The notes under the pieces were generated by a model. It was not told where the DNA came from. It made no database searches and worked only from the letters and a program-made list of their open reading frames with translations. Of a DNA stretch of 64,000 bases, positions 50,175-62,920 are shown piece after piece. Both the position numbers and the translations under genes were made by a program. Within the stretch, counting starts at the first letter, position 1; every line of letters begins with the position of its first letter. Source of the stretch: Budorcas taxicolor (lineage: Eukaryota; Chordata; Mammalia; Artiodactyla; Bovidae); assembly GCF_023091745.1 (NCBI RefSeq), contig NC_068913.1, positions 37,454,501-37,518,500 of the forward strand, in the 5' to 3' direction.

Positions 50175-50282
50175 ACAAAGGGGCTCAGTCATACATATAC
50201 ATGTATTCATCTGTTCCTCATCTCCTAACAACTCGATTATTTTCTTTCCTTAGTAAAAATTCTTAAGTCACTGCATAGCCTC

Positions 50283-50387
50283 TGTGCTAAATTGCTCAGT
50301 CATGTCCAACTCTGCAAGCCCATGGATCGAGGCTCTTCTGTCCATAGGATTTTCCAGGCAAGAATACTGGAATAGGTTGACATGGTG
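50283..50387 (-). repeat. Bov-A SINE fragment, minus strand
   Basis: Reversed Bov-A: 'gctcagtcatgtccaactct' through 'gaatactggaataggttgac'. It is truncated, with no tRNA head. Confidence 0.88.
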
Positions 50388-51747
50388 CTGACAAAGCAAG
50401 CACTACATATATCTATTTAGAAGTTAGTATCCAATCCTTTCAAGTGTTACAGGCAGAGATGAATCTTTTGGAAGTGATCAATTTCAATTATGAAATACTT
50501 TGAAGACAACATAAGCATACTAACATGGTAAGTCAGTAAATTGTTGAATATGGAAACTAACTTATCAGACATTTGTTTTAAAACATTAACTCATAAATTA
50601 ATCATTTTCAAGTGGAGACATTTTATACAGTTATTTACTTCTCTTCTTTCCCATGTAGTTTTCTGTTATTGGCTTGATCTCTAAGATTAGCACTCAAATT
50701 AAAACCAATTTGCAACCCCTAATTATTTTGTAGTGGTTTAATTAGTAGTTTCACCCTAGGTAATTACGTTGAGAAAAATTCTTGGGCTCGTCTGGATCCA
50801 CAGAAAAGATCTGTTTGATTTCTGATGTCTGCCCTGCACACGGATGGCAAGATCAGCTTTGTACATATTTGAGATCCTTCATGTCTAGGCTCCAAGGTCT
50901 GGAAGAGTACTCCCACCAAAATGAGAGCCTTAAGATCTGTGTCTGGTACATCATACAATGTTAGTTAAAAACTAGTGTTCTGTGGGAATATTTCAGGACA
51001 ACTGAAATAAGGCAGTTATGCAGGTAACATCTCGGCTTCTGGTATGCCTCACATTGATAAGTGAAAGAAAAATGTCTATGGTTAATTTTCTAAAGGAGTA
51101 ATGACAACTGCATCAACTTTTAGAAATAGAGTATGTGTTTTGTTTGCCTTGCACATGCAGCTCTTAATATGGTATGATGCTGGATAGGCAAAGCACCAAA
51201 GTGCAAGAGAATATGTATGTCATTTTACTGTTAATAAATTCAGTGAAGGCAGTGAGAGTATTAATAATCACTGCCGTAAAACTTTCCCATTACCTAATGA
51301 TCAAGAAAGCCTTTTATAGAGATTGTGGACTTTGTATCTTCAAGTATGAGGTGTGATTTTTGTCTGAGCATGAGGCAGTTTCAAAGTATACTACCTGGGC
51401 TATTGAAATAATCTCAAGATCTCAGGTACTTCCTGGGCTTTTGTGTAAACCATGTTGATACTTGAAACTATATGTGAAATACTCTATCTCCAATCAGAAT
51501 TATAATCTCTGTCTCTGTCTGTAGCTCTTTTTTTCTTACAGTTTTGTCCACTCTGTACCTCTCTACACACACATACACACACAAACATATTCAATCTCTC
51601 ATATTATATACGTCACTTCAAAAGATAATTAGAAAACAAATACATTACTTGAACATATTTCTGCCAAATCTATGTAAGTGTGCCTGGAAATTTTGTTTCT
51701 TTGGCTTTGTTTTTATATTGAATTGCATGAAATTTTGCTGCTTTGTG

Positions 51748-51888
51748 CTGGAGGCGGTCACGGCAACCCACTCCAGTATTCTTGCCTGGAGAATCCCCAT
51801 GGACAGAGGAGCCTGGCGGACTACATACCGCCCATGGGGTTGCAAAGAGTCGGACATGACTGAGCAACTGAGCACAGCACAGCACATT
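51748..51888 (+). repeat. Bov-A SINE fragment, plus strand
   Basis: The element runs from 'aacccactccagtattcttg' to 'gactgagcaactgagcacag', with a small CAGCA repeat tail. It lacks the tRNA-like head. Confidence 0.9.
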
Positions 51889-53589
51889 GTTTATCAACAA
51901 GGGATCAAAGGGAATATTTAAAAAATAAATAAATAAACCTTATTCTAATGACTAGGTAGCAAGTAAAAGAAAATTTCACCATAAATGATAATTAAAATGA
52001 TTGCTTTTAAATACTGGCACAACTTCAGTGATTTTTTTTTTCCCTTTTAAGTAAATGTTTAGAGTCTGAAAGATAATCAGATATCTTCTAGATTGTTATT
52101 CTTAAGATAATTCTATTTGTGATTCCTAAATTCTTGACAGCAATATGTCAAAATAAGCCAATATAATTTCAACAACTTTATTTTTATGGCTTGAATGTTT
52201 CCTTAAGAAGTAAAATTGTCTTTATGATACTATCTTAGAATTCCTGTGGAATAACAATAATGACCTAGGGATAATTTCTGTTTTTTAACAAGTTTTAGGC
52301 TTTATGGGATTGAAGGTGAATCATGAAAAGTGAGATAACATTTTGGGGAAAAATTCTGCTTTGTAAACAGACATTAGAAGATTTATTAATATTGACTTTT
52401 GAAGTCCAACAAATTTTCAGTGCTTGAATATCTTTGTATAGCATTTACCCACTAATCAGAAACTCAGTTCTTGGAAGCTTGTCGTTTTAGTATTAATTGC
52501 TTCATTTACTAGGGTGACATAATTCAGTTTAAAACTGTATGACTTAAAGTTAATAACTGAAAATGTACAATTAAACCATTTAAACATCTTTTAAAATGTG
52601 TGCCCCTTTACAAAGAGAAAACAGAATCTTCAATTACTATTTTACTGTCAAGTCTTTAAGACACAATTAGAGCTGAAACTATTCAACTAAACTGTTCTAT
52701 TAGAGTTGAAACTATAAGATCAAGTAATTTAAAATAATGCCTCAGAAGTCAAGACTGGTAGGGACTTTTTTCCCACATAGTGCTTCTAGGGCTCCCTGAG
52801 CATCCTGGCCCCATCCTCTGTGCTCCCTTCTCCCTAGGTTTATATCTCTGGTGGAAATGCCATTACCCTGTTTACAGAACTGTCTTCTGACTCATATTGT
52901 AGACCTCAGTGCCACACCTTACCAGGTATACAGAAGCCCTTTCGTAGTTATGTGTTTAATGAACAAATAAGTAATGAACAGTAAGTAATCTGTGCTAACC
53001 TTGGAACTTTGATTTAGACTTCAAAAATGATAAATAAAAAAAAGATCGCTTTTACATTTTATCAATCTTTAGATAACTCCTTTTTGAAGCTCTTATAAAT
53101 ATATTAAAAATCAATTTTAGAAACATCATTTATCTCATAATTTACTTCAACTCAAGCACTGAGTACATTGGTTTAAGGTAAAAGAAAGAACCCAATGATG
53201 TTCTTTGTCTTTTTTTTTTAAGTCACACTTAATATGAAAAAAGTCCTGTATTTCCTTTTTTTTTTTTTTTTTTTCGAATAGTACTAATACCAGTAAGCTA
53301 TTCAGGTCTGAACAAATCTACAAATATTTATTCTAAATTTATCTCTGAAATATGATTAAATCTGACCATCATATAAAAACAGAAAAGAGCAAGATCTGAC
53401 ATACTGAAAGGATTCAAAGAAATATTAATCTGGATTAGACACCAAACAAAATGAGCTAGTGATTAAACAAGTTGACACATTGTGGATATGCATTCCGTGT
53501 ACCATTTATTTTTATTCCAATGATACAAAGTTATCCTTTGTAAAATCACTGTTATGCAAAAGAATCAGCAAATGTAGCTTTGCAGTATT

Positions 53590-53712
53590 GCAAGATGAAA
53601 GAATTCTTGAGATTGCACAAAGTGCATATATGTAACAATACTGAACTATATGCTTAAAATAACTAAGGCGATACATTTGATGTTATGCATATTTTATCAC
53701 AATTAAGAATAA
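53590..53712 (+). mobile_element. Old L1 3' end remnant, plus strand
   Basis: Text such as 'actgaactatatgcttaaaa' followed by 'gttatgcatattttatcaca' and aattaagaataat matches the usual end of old mammalian L1 3' UTRs. It is short and diverged. Confidence 0.6.
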
Positions 53713-53773
53713 TAGTAAATAATCAGCAAGATAAAAGATGATATCTTGAGCTTATAAGTTCAAATATGAAACA

Positions 53774-53805
53774 AAGATTCCATAAATTCAAGATTCCATA
53801 AATTC
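53774..53805. repeat. 16-bp tandem repeat, two copies
   Basis: AAGATTCCATAAATTC is repeated exactly at 53774-53789 and 53790-53805. Probably a slippage product. Confidence 0.95.
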
Positions 53806-53994
53806 AAGGTGTTATTTTTAAAGGGACAAGAAGTATACTCAGTTCAGTGTTTTTGCTGCCAGTGACTAAAAATAAAAATAAACAATAAAATAAAACAACT
53901 CAAAGAAACTCTCAAATTTCCTTATAGCTAAGCTACAGTGTTTTATTTTTGCTCTTCATATATTAATTGATTTAGGACTTCTTGATTTCAGATT

Positions 53995-54018
53995 GATGAC
54001 AGACTGTTGTCTGTCATC
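53995..54018. repeat. Perfect hairpin, 10-bp stem
   Basis: GATGACAGAC (53995-54004), a TGTT loop, and the exact complement GTCTGTCATC (54009-54018). It is not part of a recognised repeat. Confidence 0.9.
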
Positions 54019-54195
54019 TGGTTTATGCATGGCCCATTTTGATTCATTTACTAATTTACATAATTAAAAACACCTAAGAAATAAACATCTGAAAACACAC
54101 CATCCAGAACAAAAGCTAAAATCTGTAATATCCTGTTTTTTTTTTTTTTACTGGTAATCTTTTTCTTTTTATTAGTCTTGTATAATCATCTGTCT

Positions 54196-54255
54196 GAATC
54201 CTGTATTCATCACTCTTCTGCTTTTGAATTCTGTATTCATCACTCTTCTGCTTTC
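54196..54255. repeat. 30-bp tandem duplication
   Basis: The unit starting 'gaatcctgtattcatcactc' at 54196 is repeated at 54226 with one visible base change (gaatc versus gaatt). Nearby are homopolymer T-tracts. Confidence 0.93.
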
Positions 54256-54456
54256 TTTTTATGTATTTATCGTATGTACATACATACATAAAAAGTGCCT
54301 TTTATTTTAGTTGTTTTTAATATTATTCTAAGGAGATTATGCTATTGGTCATTTTGAGGAATATACTTTTTCGCTAATAATGAAATTGCTGAGGTCCATT
54401 CATACTGCTTTTCATTGCGATAGTCCATTCATATTTTATTGCTGGCTGTTATTCAA

Positions 54457-55242
54457 AACGTCAGATATGCAGATGATACCACTCTAATGGCAGAAAATGA
54501 AGAGGAACTAAAGAGCCTCTTGATGAGGGTGAAGTAGGAGAGTGAAAAAAAAAATCAGCTTAAAACTAAATATTAAAAAAATTAAGATCATGGCATCTGG
54601 CACCATTACTTCACGGCAAACAGAAGGGGGGAAGGGAGAAGTAGTGACAGATTTCCTCTTCTTGGGCTCTAAAATAACTGCAGATGGTGACTGCAGCCAT
54701 GAAATCAGAAGACAATTGCTTCTTGGCAGGAAAGCTATGACAAACCTAGACAGTGTATTGAAAAGCAGAGCCATTACTCTGTCAACAAAGATCCGAATAA
54801 TCAAGGCTATGGTCTTCCCAGTGGTCATGTACAGTTGTGAGAGCTGAACCACAAAGAAGGCAAAGCACCAAAGAATTGATGCCTTCAAATTGTGGTGCCA
54901 GAGAAGACTCCCGAGAGTCTCTTGGACAGCAAAGAGATCAAACCAGTCAATCTTAAGGGAAATCAACCTTGACTACTCATTGGAAAGGCTGATGATGAAG
55001 CTGAAGCTCCAGTATTTTGGTCATCTGATGTGAACAGTTGACTCATTGGAAAAGTTCCTGATGCCGGGAAAGATTGAGGGCAGAAGAAGAGAGTGTCAGA
55101 GGGTGAGATGGCTGGATGGCATCATGGATGCAATGGACATGAACTTGGGCAAACTTTGGGAGATGATGAGGGACAGGGAGGCCTGGAGTGCTGGAGTCCA
55201 TGGGGTTGCAAAGGGTTAGACACAACTGGGCATCTGAACAAT
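54457..55242 (+). mobile_element. BovB LINE fragment, copy 6
   Basis: A 5'-truncated plus-strand copy begins at the YADD region ('cagatatgcagatgatacca') and ends in the 'gacacaactgggcatctga' tail. The longest surviving frame (54542-54847) codes for a decayed ORF2 C-terminus with FPVVMYSCES followed by a stop. It belongs to the more diverged BovB group. Confidence 0.94.
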
Positions 55243-55412
55243 TGTTCAAAATCACGTGAATGTGTTTTAAACCATTTCTGGACAAACAGCATCTTTATGT
55301 CTTTATTGTGAGCCACATCCATGTTAGCTGGTCACCTGAGCCTGCTGCTATATCAACAACCATATCTGTGCACTCTTTTTCATTAGATTTGTAGTTGTTA
55401 AAATATGCTCTA

Positions 55413-55538
55413 GGACTTCCCTGGTGGTCCAATGGTTAAGACTCTGGGCTTTCAATGCAGAGGGCTTGGGTTCAATCCATTGTCAGGGAACTAAGATCCC
55501 ACATGCCATCCGATGTGGCCAAAATTTTTTTTTTTTTA
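55413..55538 (+). repeat. CHR-type tRNA SINE with TSD, plus strand
   Basis: The head 'gacttccctggtggtccaat', the body 'gggaactaagatcccacatg' and a T-rich 3' tail are visible. An 8-bp target duplication ATGCTCTA lies at 55405-55412 and 55539-55546. Confidence 0.93.
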
Positions 55539-56139
55539 ATGCTCTAAATGAACAACCTTGCTTTATTTAAAAATCACAGTAATTACATCATATACATCTA
55601 TTCAAAGAATATAAGTGCTATTCTATGTTCTCTTTGTTCAGAAATATAAAACCCTGATATCTGACTATGAATATAATATCATATAAACATTAGTGACTTC
55701 TAAATCATTTGTTTAATTCCAGGTTTAACAAGTCTCTTTCAGTGTATTCCCTCAGGATATTTTCCTTTTTCCTCACCTATTAAAATATTTTCTGCTAACA
55801 TTGATGAGAAACATAATGAAAGTTTGTCAGGAACTCTTGGAACATATAAGCTACTCAGAGCTTGACTTTCTTGTTTCTTCTTGCCTATAGCTTAACAAAG
55901 AGCAATTCTTTCTGTAAGCTAATGGAGTATTACAACAGTTTTAGGCTTTATTTTGAAAAACTTCCTGGAAGAACTTCTAAAGTTCATTAAAAACAAGACA
56001 AATTATTTGTGGTAAATTCAGGACTGTTCAAGCTGATTAAAAGTGATCAATCAAGGAGCCTACTGCCTTTGTCTGTATGCATTTGCTCGAATAATATTTA
56101 TTATGTAGTGTTTGAGACCGCCCCCCGCCCCTCCCAGTT

Positions 56140-56310
56140 CAAGGCACAGACTTTGGGTCATGCTTTGGCTCTGTTGCAAACCAGTCTGATGGCCCTCGAC
56201 TTGTTGTTTAATGACTATATGAAGAAATTTTCTGACCCCAAAATGGTTAGAATAAGCATAGCTATTTTAAAGGTCACTGAAAGATTTAAATAAGATAGTG
56301 CTTATCATCC
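56140..56310 (+). repeat. MIR SINE remnant
   Basis: Sense MIR in decayed form: 'ttgcaaaccagtctgatggc', then 'aaattttctgaccccaaaat', then 'gaaagatttaaataagatag'. It ends about 500 bp before exon C. Confidence 0.65.
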
Positions 56311-56811
56311 TATTTTAATGTTTAACTAAATGAAAGATGTGTCTCAGTTTTATATGTGTTAAATATTATGAACATTTTCGCACTGGTCTTTGACTTGAAG
56401 TGATAAATTATGCTTGTGACAGAGAGCCGTTTCTCACACCTCATTGAATGTTTATAGTGCACTACTGCTCTGAGCAAACAGAGAAAAAACAGGCTAAAAA
56501 GAATCTCTTAACTATAGCAAATGCTAACCTGAAGTTCTGTTGAAGTCACAATAAGAAGTTATACCACATGATTTATCTATTACTAAATACATTTCAGAAG
56601 AAATTATAATATTGACAGATAGAAATGAATGTTTCTGACAGTTTTTTCTTATAATCTTTTTAGAAAATATTTAAATCTCAAAATTCTTAAATCATAGCTA
56701 ACAATATGCTTTTGGCTTGATACTCACTCTTTAATTTCACACCCTTTCCTAATTAGAATTGTAGGGTGTTTTAAATATTCAGATTCTAACACACCTTGAA
56801 ATGTTTTACAG

Positions 56812-56874
56812 ATTTATTGGCCTGCTGCAAAGGAACGGGTGGAATTGTGTAAATTAGCTGGGAAAGATGCCAAT
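56812..56874 (+). CDS. SEMA3D: SEMA3D coding exon C: sema domain, 63 nt
   Basis: This is a short in-frame exon encoding residues 105-125, from IYWPAAKERVELC to KLAGKDAN, within the sema domain. Cys117 is the family's conserved cysteine in the C-K-x-A-G-K-D motif. It lies between an acceptor ending ttttacag (56804-56811) and a consensus donor gtaagt at 56875. Both ends are phase 0, and 63 nt is the usual size of this exon in class 3 semaphorins. Its translation joins directly to the KK that ends the previous exon. The following exon, expected to start with Thr-Glu-Cys-Ala-Asn-Phe, was not seen before position 64000, so the gene runs off the window. Confidence 0.93.
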
Positions 56875-57824
56875 GTAAGTATGAGACTTTAAAAAATATC
56901 TTTGTTAAACTGGTACTGATATGATAGCAAATATTTATATTAAATTTTATTGAATGAATGGCATTAGTGTATTATTTTTACAACCACACTAATAGTCTGT
57001 GTAAAGATTAATATGGTATAAAATATTCCTACTTTGCCAAAATGAATGACATTATTCTCAGAAATTTAGAAATACTACACTTTCTAAAGTGTTAATTCTG
57101 ATTGTATTTTCTTCACAAAAAAATACCAAAAATACATTTAAAACATTTAAAAATAAACTATCAGGAAATACTATATTTCTAGAATTGTGTATTTTTATCT
57201 AATCCATGTATTTTGTGAATGCACACAAAATCATCAGTTGTTGTAGCATTACAAACACACACTTGATATTTAATTTTGGGTGAAATTAAACTTATAACTA
57301 CAAGAATTCTTTCAAAAGTAGGCATTATAGAGATCCTAAGAAAGATCGATTGTCTTGCTTGCTCCGTCCAATTGTGTTGCCTGTTTAAGCTCCTGAGATG
57401 CTAAGGCTTTGACCACCTCTTCTCATCTGAAAGTTCTGATTCAGGTCAAATTCTCTGTATTCCACCCTGACTTCTTGCATTGTAATGATAGGGAGCATTG
57501 CTCTTCTTTGGAAAAATAAGTCACCCCCTGAATATAACTCAAGATGACAAAGTTCCAACTTTGGGCAAAAGCATGGACATCGTGAGGCTTCCTTTGCATC
57601 ATCCTGGAATGTTTCCCCTCACCACTATATGTTTCCCCTCACCAAAAATATTAAGCTGAGAAGTACCCTTTTATTTAATAACAGCAAGTAGTGTGTGTTG
57701 TATGATGGCATAACTAGATTAAAAATGTCTCACTTAAATATTGTGATAAAGGTAAAGCAACATGACATGTTGCTTAATAAATTTAAGGGGAAGCTTAGAA
57801 GCCTACCAATCCAAAGTGAAAAAT

Positions 57825-58014
57825 GAAAGTGAAAGTCGTTCAGTTGTGTCTGGACTGTAGCCCACCAGGCTTCTCTGTCTGTGAAATTTTCCAGGCAAGA
57901 ATACTGGAGTGGGTTGCCATTTCCTTCTCCAGCGGATCTTTCCAACCCAGGGACTGAACCCAGGTCTCCTACACTGGAGGCAGATTCTTTACCATCTGAG
58001 CCAGCAGGGAAGCC
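57825..58014 (-). repeat. Bov-tA SINE, minus strand
   Basis: The reversed Bov-A part begins 'gaaagtgaaagtcgttcagt'. A gap removes the 'gactctttgcgacccc' stretch, and the reversed head ends 'gagccagcagggaagcc'. Confidence 0.92.
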
Positions 58015-59309
58015 TCATAACAACTGACTTATTCACTCATTTGTTCATTCATTTACTCAACAAGTATTTATTAAGAGCCTAAAGATGTATAGTTATATTC
58101 TTGAGTTATATTGATCCATATATCCGATTATGGATCAAAAATATTTCAAAAAAGAAATTCCAGACAGTTTCAAAAAAATAAACTTGAATTTACTGCCTTC
58201 TGACAACTTTTATATAGTATTTACATTGTATTTACAATTGTTTATGTATCATTACATAGTACTAAGTATTATAAGTAATCTAGAGATAAAGTATATGGGA
58301 AGATATGTAGAGGTTTTTCTGCCATTTTATATAAAGGACTTGAGCATCTTCAGATTCTTACATCTGTTAGGGTTTTGGAGCCAATTCCCTGAGGATACTG
58401 AGGGACGATTGTCCTACAAAACAAAATAATCAAAATGAAAGAAACTTTTGGTTATTCCTGATTTTGTATTCAATCAGTGTTAAATGTGATCTTTTCGGGC
58501 ACCTAATATTAGCAGAAATATATCAGGGAGTGTTTGTTTCAAATGCAACAGGAAAACATTTTTATATTTATTTTACTAGAAATGAAAGAGATTAAACTAA
58601 TTTAGAATATATTCTTCCTTTCATGTCTCTAATTTCTTCACCCTGTTCAGTGTCAGGTACCCTGGGAGCAGGCGCCCAGGTCTGAAAAAGCCACAGTACT
58701 TTTTTAACTCATGGGGAAAATAGATGCTTTGGTTATGGTTTTTCAAAATCATTTTGTTACATAACAATAGAAGCTTATCATAAACAGTGTGAACATTTCA
58801 ATGGTTTGTATTTCACTAGTATTGAGTGTCTGATGAAGAGGCAAGAAGGAAAAGGCTGTTTTAAATGTGCTACAATGAAATAGTGTCAGTTTTCCCATGG
58901 AATAGATGAGGGATAAGCTCTCAAGGTCAGACAATCAGTGAAGGTTTTAATTGTGTCCGTGTTCTCATTTCAGTATGTTCACTAATTCCAGTTATATAGT
59001 AACTCAGTTGCCCCTCTTATTAAGTTAAAGTAAAGAGTGATAAACTTTTTTGATGGTAGTGTCCTAGATAGCACATAAGAACCAGTATATGGAATCTATT
59101 CTTCCAATTCAATTGTATTTGAGAGCTGATAATCACCTCTAACACGTACTGTTAACCTAGGATTAGAGATTTGGGGAGCTTTTCTCTTTTTACTGAAGTC
59201 AGTAAAGTTTACTGTTGAAGTATGTAGGAATAATAAAAGTGTCTGTCTCCTTTTTTAATTTGTCCCTTTAAAATAATATTATATTTTAGAGTTAATAAGA
59301 ATAGGTAAC

Positions 59310-59560
59310 ATATTTATAGTACTTACCATGTTCCAGGAACTGCTTTCAATGCTTTATACCTATAATCTTGATTAATCCTTAAGACAATATATTAGATTTT
59401 ATTATTATTCCTCATTTTCCATATGAGAAGACTGAAACCAGAACAATTAACTGACTTGCCCTATATTATGTATTCAGTAAATAGTGAAGCCAGGAATTAA
59501 ATCAAGAAGACTTGCCCCACAATCTGTGCTCTTATGAAATACTATAATCTACACATAAAG
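59310..59560 (-). repeat. MIR SINE remnant
   Basis: Antisense MIR: 'ttaccatgttccaggaactg', then 'attattcctcattttccata', then 'agtgaagccaggaattaaat'. It is one of the longer MIR copies here. Confidence 0.78.
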
Positions 59561-60239
59561 ATTTGAGTTTTATATGTAAGGTCTACAAACTGAATCCCTC
59601 AAATCATTTCTTTCTTTACTATCACTATAACACAGATCCTCATTTTACATCATTACATAGATTTTGGTCAACAGAAAACTGAGACTAGTATGTGGTTTTA
59701 TTATCATCTCTTACTACCTTTGGCGTTACCCTCTCTCTCCCTTCTCTAGTAATTTTTACCTATTTCCCAAGAGTGTATTGAGAATTAACAAGTGTTTAGA
59801 AAGACTGTCCCTTTACACAAAGGTACTATATAACTGAAAAATAGTGAATTATTTACCATAATGAAAGTTAGCTAGTTGGTGTACAGAGGGGGTGGAAGAA
59901 CAGGATACAAGAGAACTAGTCTTCTTGCTTGAGTACAGTCCACAGTTTTAATCCAGGGAAGGAAGAGGTGACAGACACTATTTGGTCTATTTTGTTTCTG
60001 TTTAGAATATTATTCAACAGAAAGTCACTAGAGAAATGGCTGGTCCGGCAAAGAAAAGTGGGGTAAACAGCTCAGTCCTGGCAAAAGAATGGATGAGGTG
60101 TGGGCAGCCGGGGCTGTTCATCAGCTTATCTATCAGGGCACACAACCTTGTCAATAGAGACACTGCATAGAGTTAAAGGATCTTCCGTCTCTAAAGTTCT
60201 CTGATTACATTTACTTTCCATTTTAAAGAACATCTAAAA

Positions 60240-60830
60240 GTAAAACAAAGTGTTCACTGCAGAAAGTTTGAAGACTATATAGATTCACTGTAAATATGTC
60301 TTTCCCCATGAACATTACCCAGAGATAGCTGGTGACATTTTGATGTTTATTCTTCTATCTTATCTGTTTACTATTTTTCAGAATGAAATCATTGTATACA
60401 TAGTCCCTTAAACATTTTTTTTTCACTTCACAGACTGCCATGAGCATTTTCCCATGTCATTAAATTCCTTTTTATAACACTACTTTTAATAGCTGCACTG
60501 CATTCCTTTATATATTATTTCATCAATCCCCTATTGTTAGAATTTTGATATATATCCAGTTTTTACTATTGTAAATGATGCCACACATGAAAAACCTTAT
60601 ATATAAATATTGTGAACATCTTTGGTTATTGGGTAGAATTACTGGTCAAAGGATATTAAATATTTTATGCATTGTAAAATGGCCCTCCAGAAAGTTTAAG
60701 CTTCTTATACTTAAATTAGCAGTACCTGCTCTTAAGAGGGTATATTTCCCAATACCCTTGCTAATATTGTATACAACATATACTTAATGCTTAACATTTC
60801 ATTCATTAATACATTAATGAATGAAATAAA
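60240..60830 (-). mobile_element. Old L1 3' region, minus strand
   Basis: Antisense of an old L1 3' end: 'ccagtttttactattgtaaa', 'gaattactggtcaaaggata' and 'aaaatggccctccagaaagt'. It is diverged, with no open frame. Confidence 0.72.
60796..60827. repeat. Perfect hairpin, 14-bp stem, 4-nt loop
   Basis: The left arm ATTTCATTCATTAA (60796-60809), loop TACA, and the exact complementary right arm (60814-60827) form an uninterrupted inverted repeat. It sits at the edge of the old L1. Confidence 0.95.
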
Positions 60831-61276
60831 TATATTTAATTTTTGCCAACAAAAACAAAATTATTTTTATTGCTTTTAGCTTGAAGTTCGTTCATTACTA
60901 TAAGCACTAAATATCTTATCTATTTGTAAAATTAAGATTTATATTCATGTATGATTACTTTGTGTCACACTCATGTAAAAAACGTCCTTTCCTAGTTTTC
61001 CTATTAGGTGTTTAGACTTTTATAGGCACATCTCTCAATTTTTTTCCTTTAATTATATTTTTTCCCTTTCTACCATAGGTGGTAGAAATCTGTTAGATTT
61101 TTTTTGTTGTTGTTAAATCACTTTTGAGAGAAATGTGATATCTGGATTTTCATACACTTATTCTGAAGTGTTAACAACATATTAAAATTTTTTAATATTA
61201 TAAGACCGAAACATCTTTGCAGACTGAATTTTAACAGAGGTCTACCCGACAAACCTAAGATATACCACAATGATAG

Positions 61277-62920
61277 TTCAGTTCAGTTCAGTCACTCAGT
61301 CGTGTCTAACTCTTTGCGACCCTATGAATCACAGCACACCAGGCCTACCTGTCTATCACCAACTCCTGGAGTTCACCCAAACTCATGTGCATCAAATCAG
61401 TGATGCCATCCAGCCATCTCATCCTCTGTTGTCTCCTTCTCCTCCTGCCCCCAATCCCTCCCAGCATCAAGGTCTTTTCCAATGAGTCATCCCTTTGCAT
61501 CAGGTGGCCAAAGTATTGGAGTTTCAGCCTCAGCATTAGTCCTTCCAATGAACACCCAGGACTGATCTCCTTTAGGATGGACTGGTGGTTAGATCTCCTT
61601 GCAGTCCAAGGGACTCTCAAGAGTCTTCTCCAACACCACAGTTCAAAAGCAACAATTCTTTAGCGCTCAGCTTTCTTCAGAGTCCAACTCTCACATCCAT
61701 ACATGACCACTGGAAAAACCATAGCCTTGACTAGATGGACCTTTGTTGGCAAAGTAATGTCTCTGCTTTTAAATATGTTATCTAGGTTGGTCATAACTTT
61801 CCTTCCAAGGAGTAAGCGTCTTTTAATTTCATGGCTGCAATCACCATCTGCAGTGATTTTGCAGCCCCCCAAAATAAAGTCTGACACTGTTTCCACTGTT
61901 TCCCTGTCTATTTCCCATGAAATGATCGGACCAGATGCCATGATCTTCGTTCTCTGACTGTTGAGCTTTAAGTCAACTTTTTCACTCTCCTCTTTCACTT
62001 TCATCAAGAGGCTTTGCAGTTCCTCTTCACTTTCTGCCATAAGGGTGGTATCTTCTGCATATCTGAGGTTATTGATATTTCTCCTGGCAATCTTGATTCC
62101 AGCTTGTGCTTCTTCCAGCCCAACATTTCTCATGATGTACTCTGCATATAAGTTAAATAAGCAGGGTGACAATATACAGCCTTGACGTACTCCTTTTCCT
62201 ATTTAGAACCAGTCTGTTATTCCATGTCCAGTTTCAACTGTTGCTTACTGACCTGCATATAGGTTTCTTAAGAGGCAGGTCAGGTGGTCTGGTATTCCCA
62301 TCTCTTTGAGAATTGTCCACAGTTTATTGTGATCCACACAGTCAAAGGTTTTGGCATAGTCAAGAAAGCAGAAATAGATGTTTTTCTGCAACTCTCTAGC
62401 TTTTTTGATGGTCCAGCGGATGTTGGCAATGATGTTGCCAACGGATATTTCCAGCAGATGTGGGTGGATGTTGATTTCTGGTTCCTCTGCCTTTTCTAAA
62501 ACCAGCTTGAACATCTGGAGGTTCACGGTTCACGTATTGCTGAAGACTGGCTTGGAGAATTTTGAGCGTTACTTTACTAGCATGTGAGATGAGTGCAGTT
62601 GTACAGTAGTTTGAGCATTCTTTGGCATTGCCTTTCTTTGGGATTGGAATGAAAACTGACCTTTTCCAGTCTTGTGGCCACTGTTGAGTTTTCCAAATTT
62701 GCTGGGATATTGAGTGCAGCACTTTCACAGTATCATCTTTCAGGATTTGAAATAGCTCAACTGGAATTCCATCGCCTCCACTAGCTTTGTTCGTAGTGAT
62801 GCTTTCTAAGGCCCACTTGACTTCACATTCCAAGATGTCTGGCTCTAGGTGAGTGATCACACCATTGTGATTATCTTGGTCATGAAGATCTTTTTTGTAC
62901 AGTTCTTCTGTGTATTCTTG
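61277..62920 (-). mobile_element. BovB LINE, copy 7, youngest, with TSD
   Basis: A minus-strand, 5'-truncated BovB of about 1.64 kb. The 3' end shows (ttcag)n at 61277. Minus-strand frames cover much of ORF2: 62396-62926 (reverse transcriptase fingers, KWALESITTNKASGGDGIPVEL, FIPIPKKGNAKECSNY), 62245-62526 (FLDYAKTFDCVDHNKLW) and 61660-62172 (YAEDTTLMAESEEEL, VMYGCESWTLKKAER). The catalytic YADD is YAED here. A local imperfect duplication of about 40 bp near 62440 breaks the frame. A 12-bp target duplication CCACAATGATAG lies at 61265-61276 and 62921-62932. Confidence 0.96.

Larger units (their letters stand above)
36085..56811 (+). other. SEMA3D: SEMA3D intron between coding exons B and C
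   Basis: This intron is 20,727 bp with GT at 36085 and AG at 56810. It contains three BovB fragments, one splitting an L2 element, plus a U6 pseudogene, an L1 3' remnant, a MIR and several SINEs. Stretches with no element I can name are 36100-36950, 37070-37680, 37860-39330, 39550-40055, 41700-43040, 43400-45050, 45260-48715, 50390-51745, 51890-53585, 53715-54455 and 55550-56135. Of these, 44240-45050 and 47090-47340 are clearly richer in G+C than their surroundings. Confidence 0.85.
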
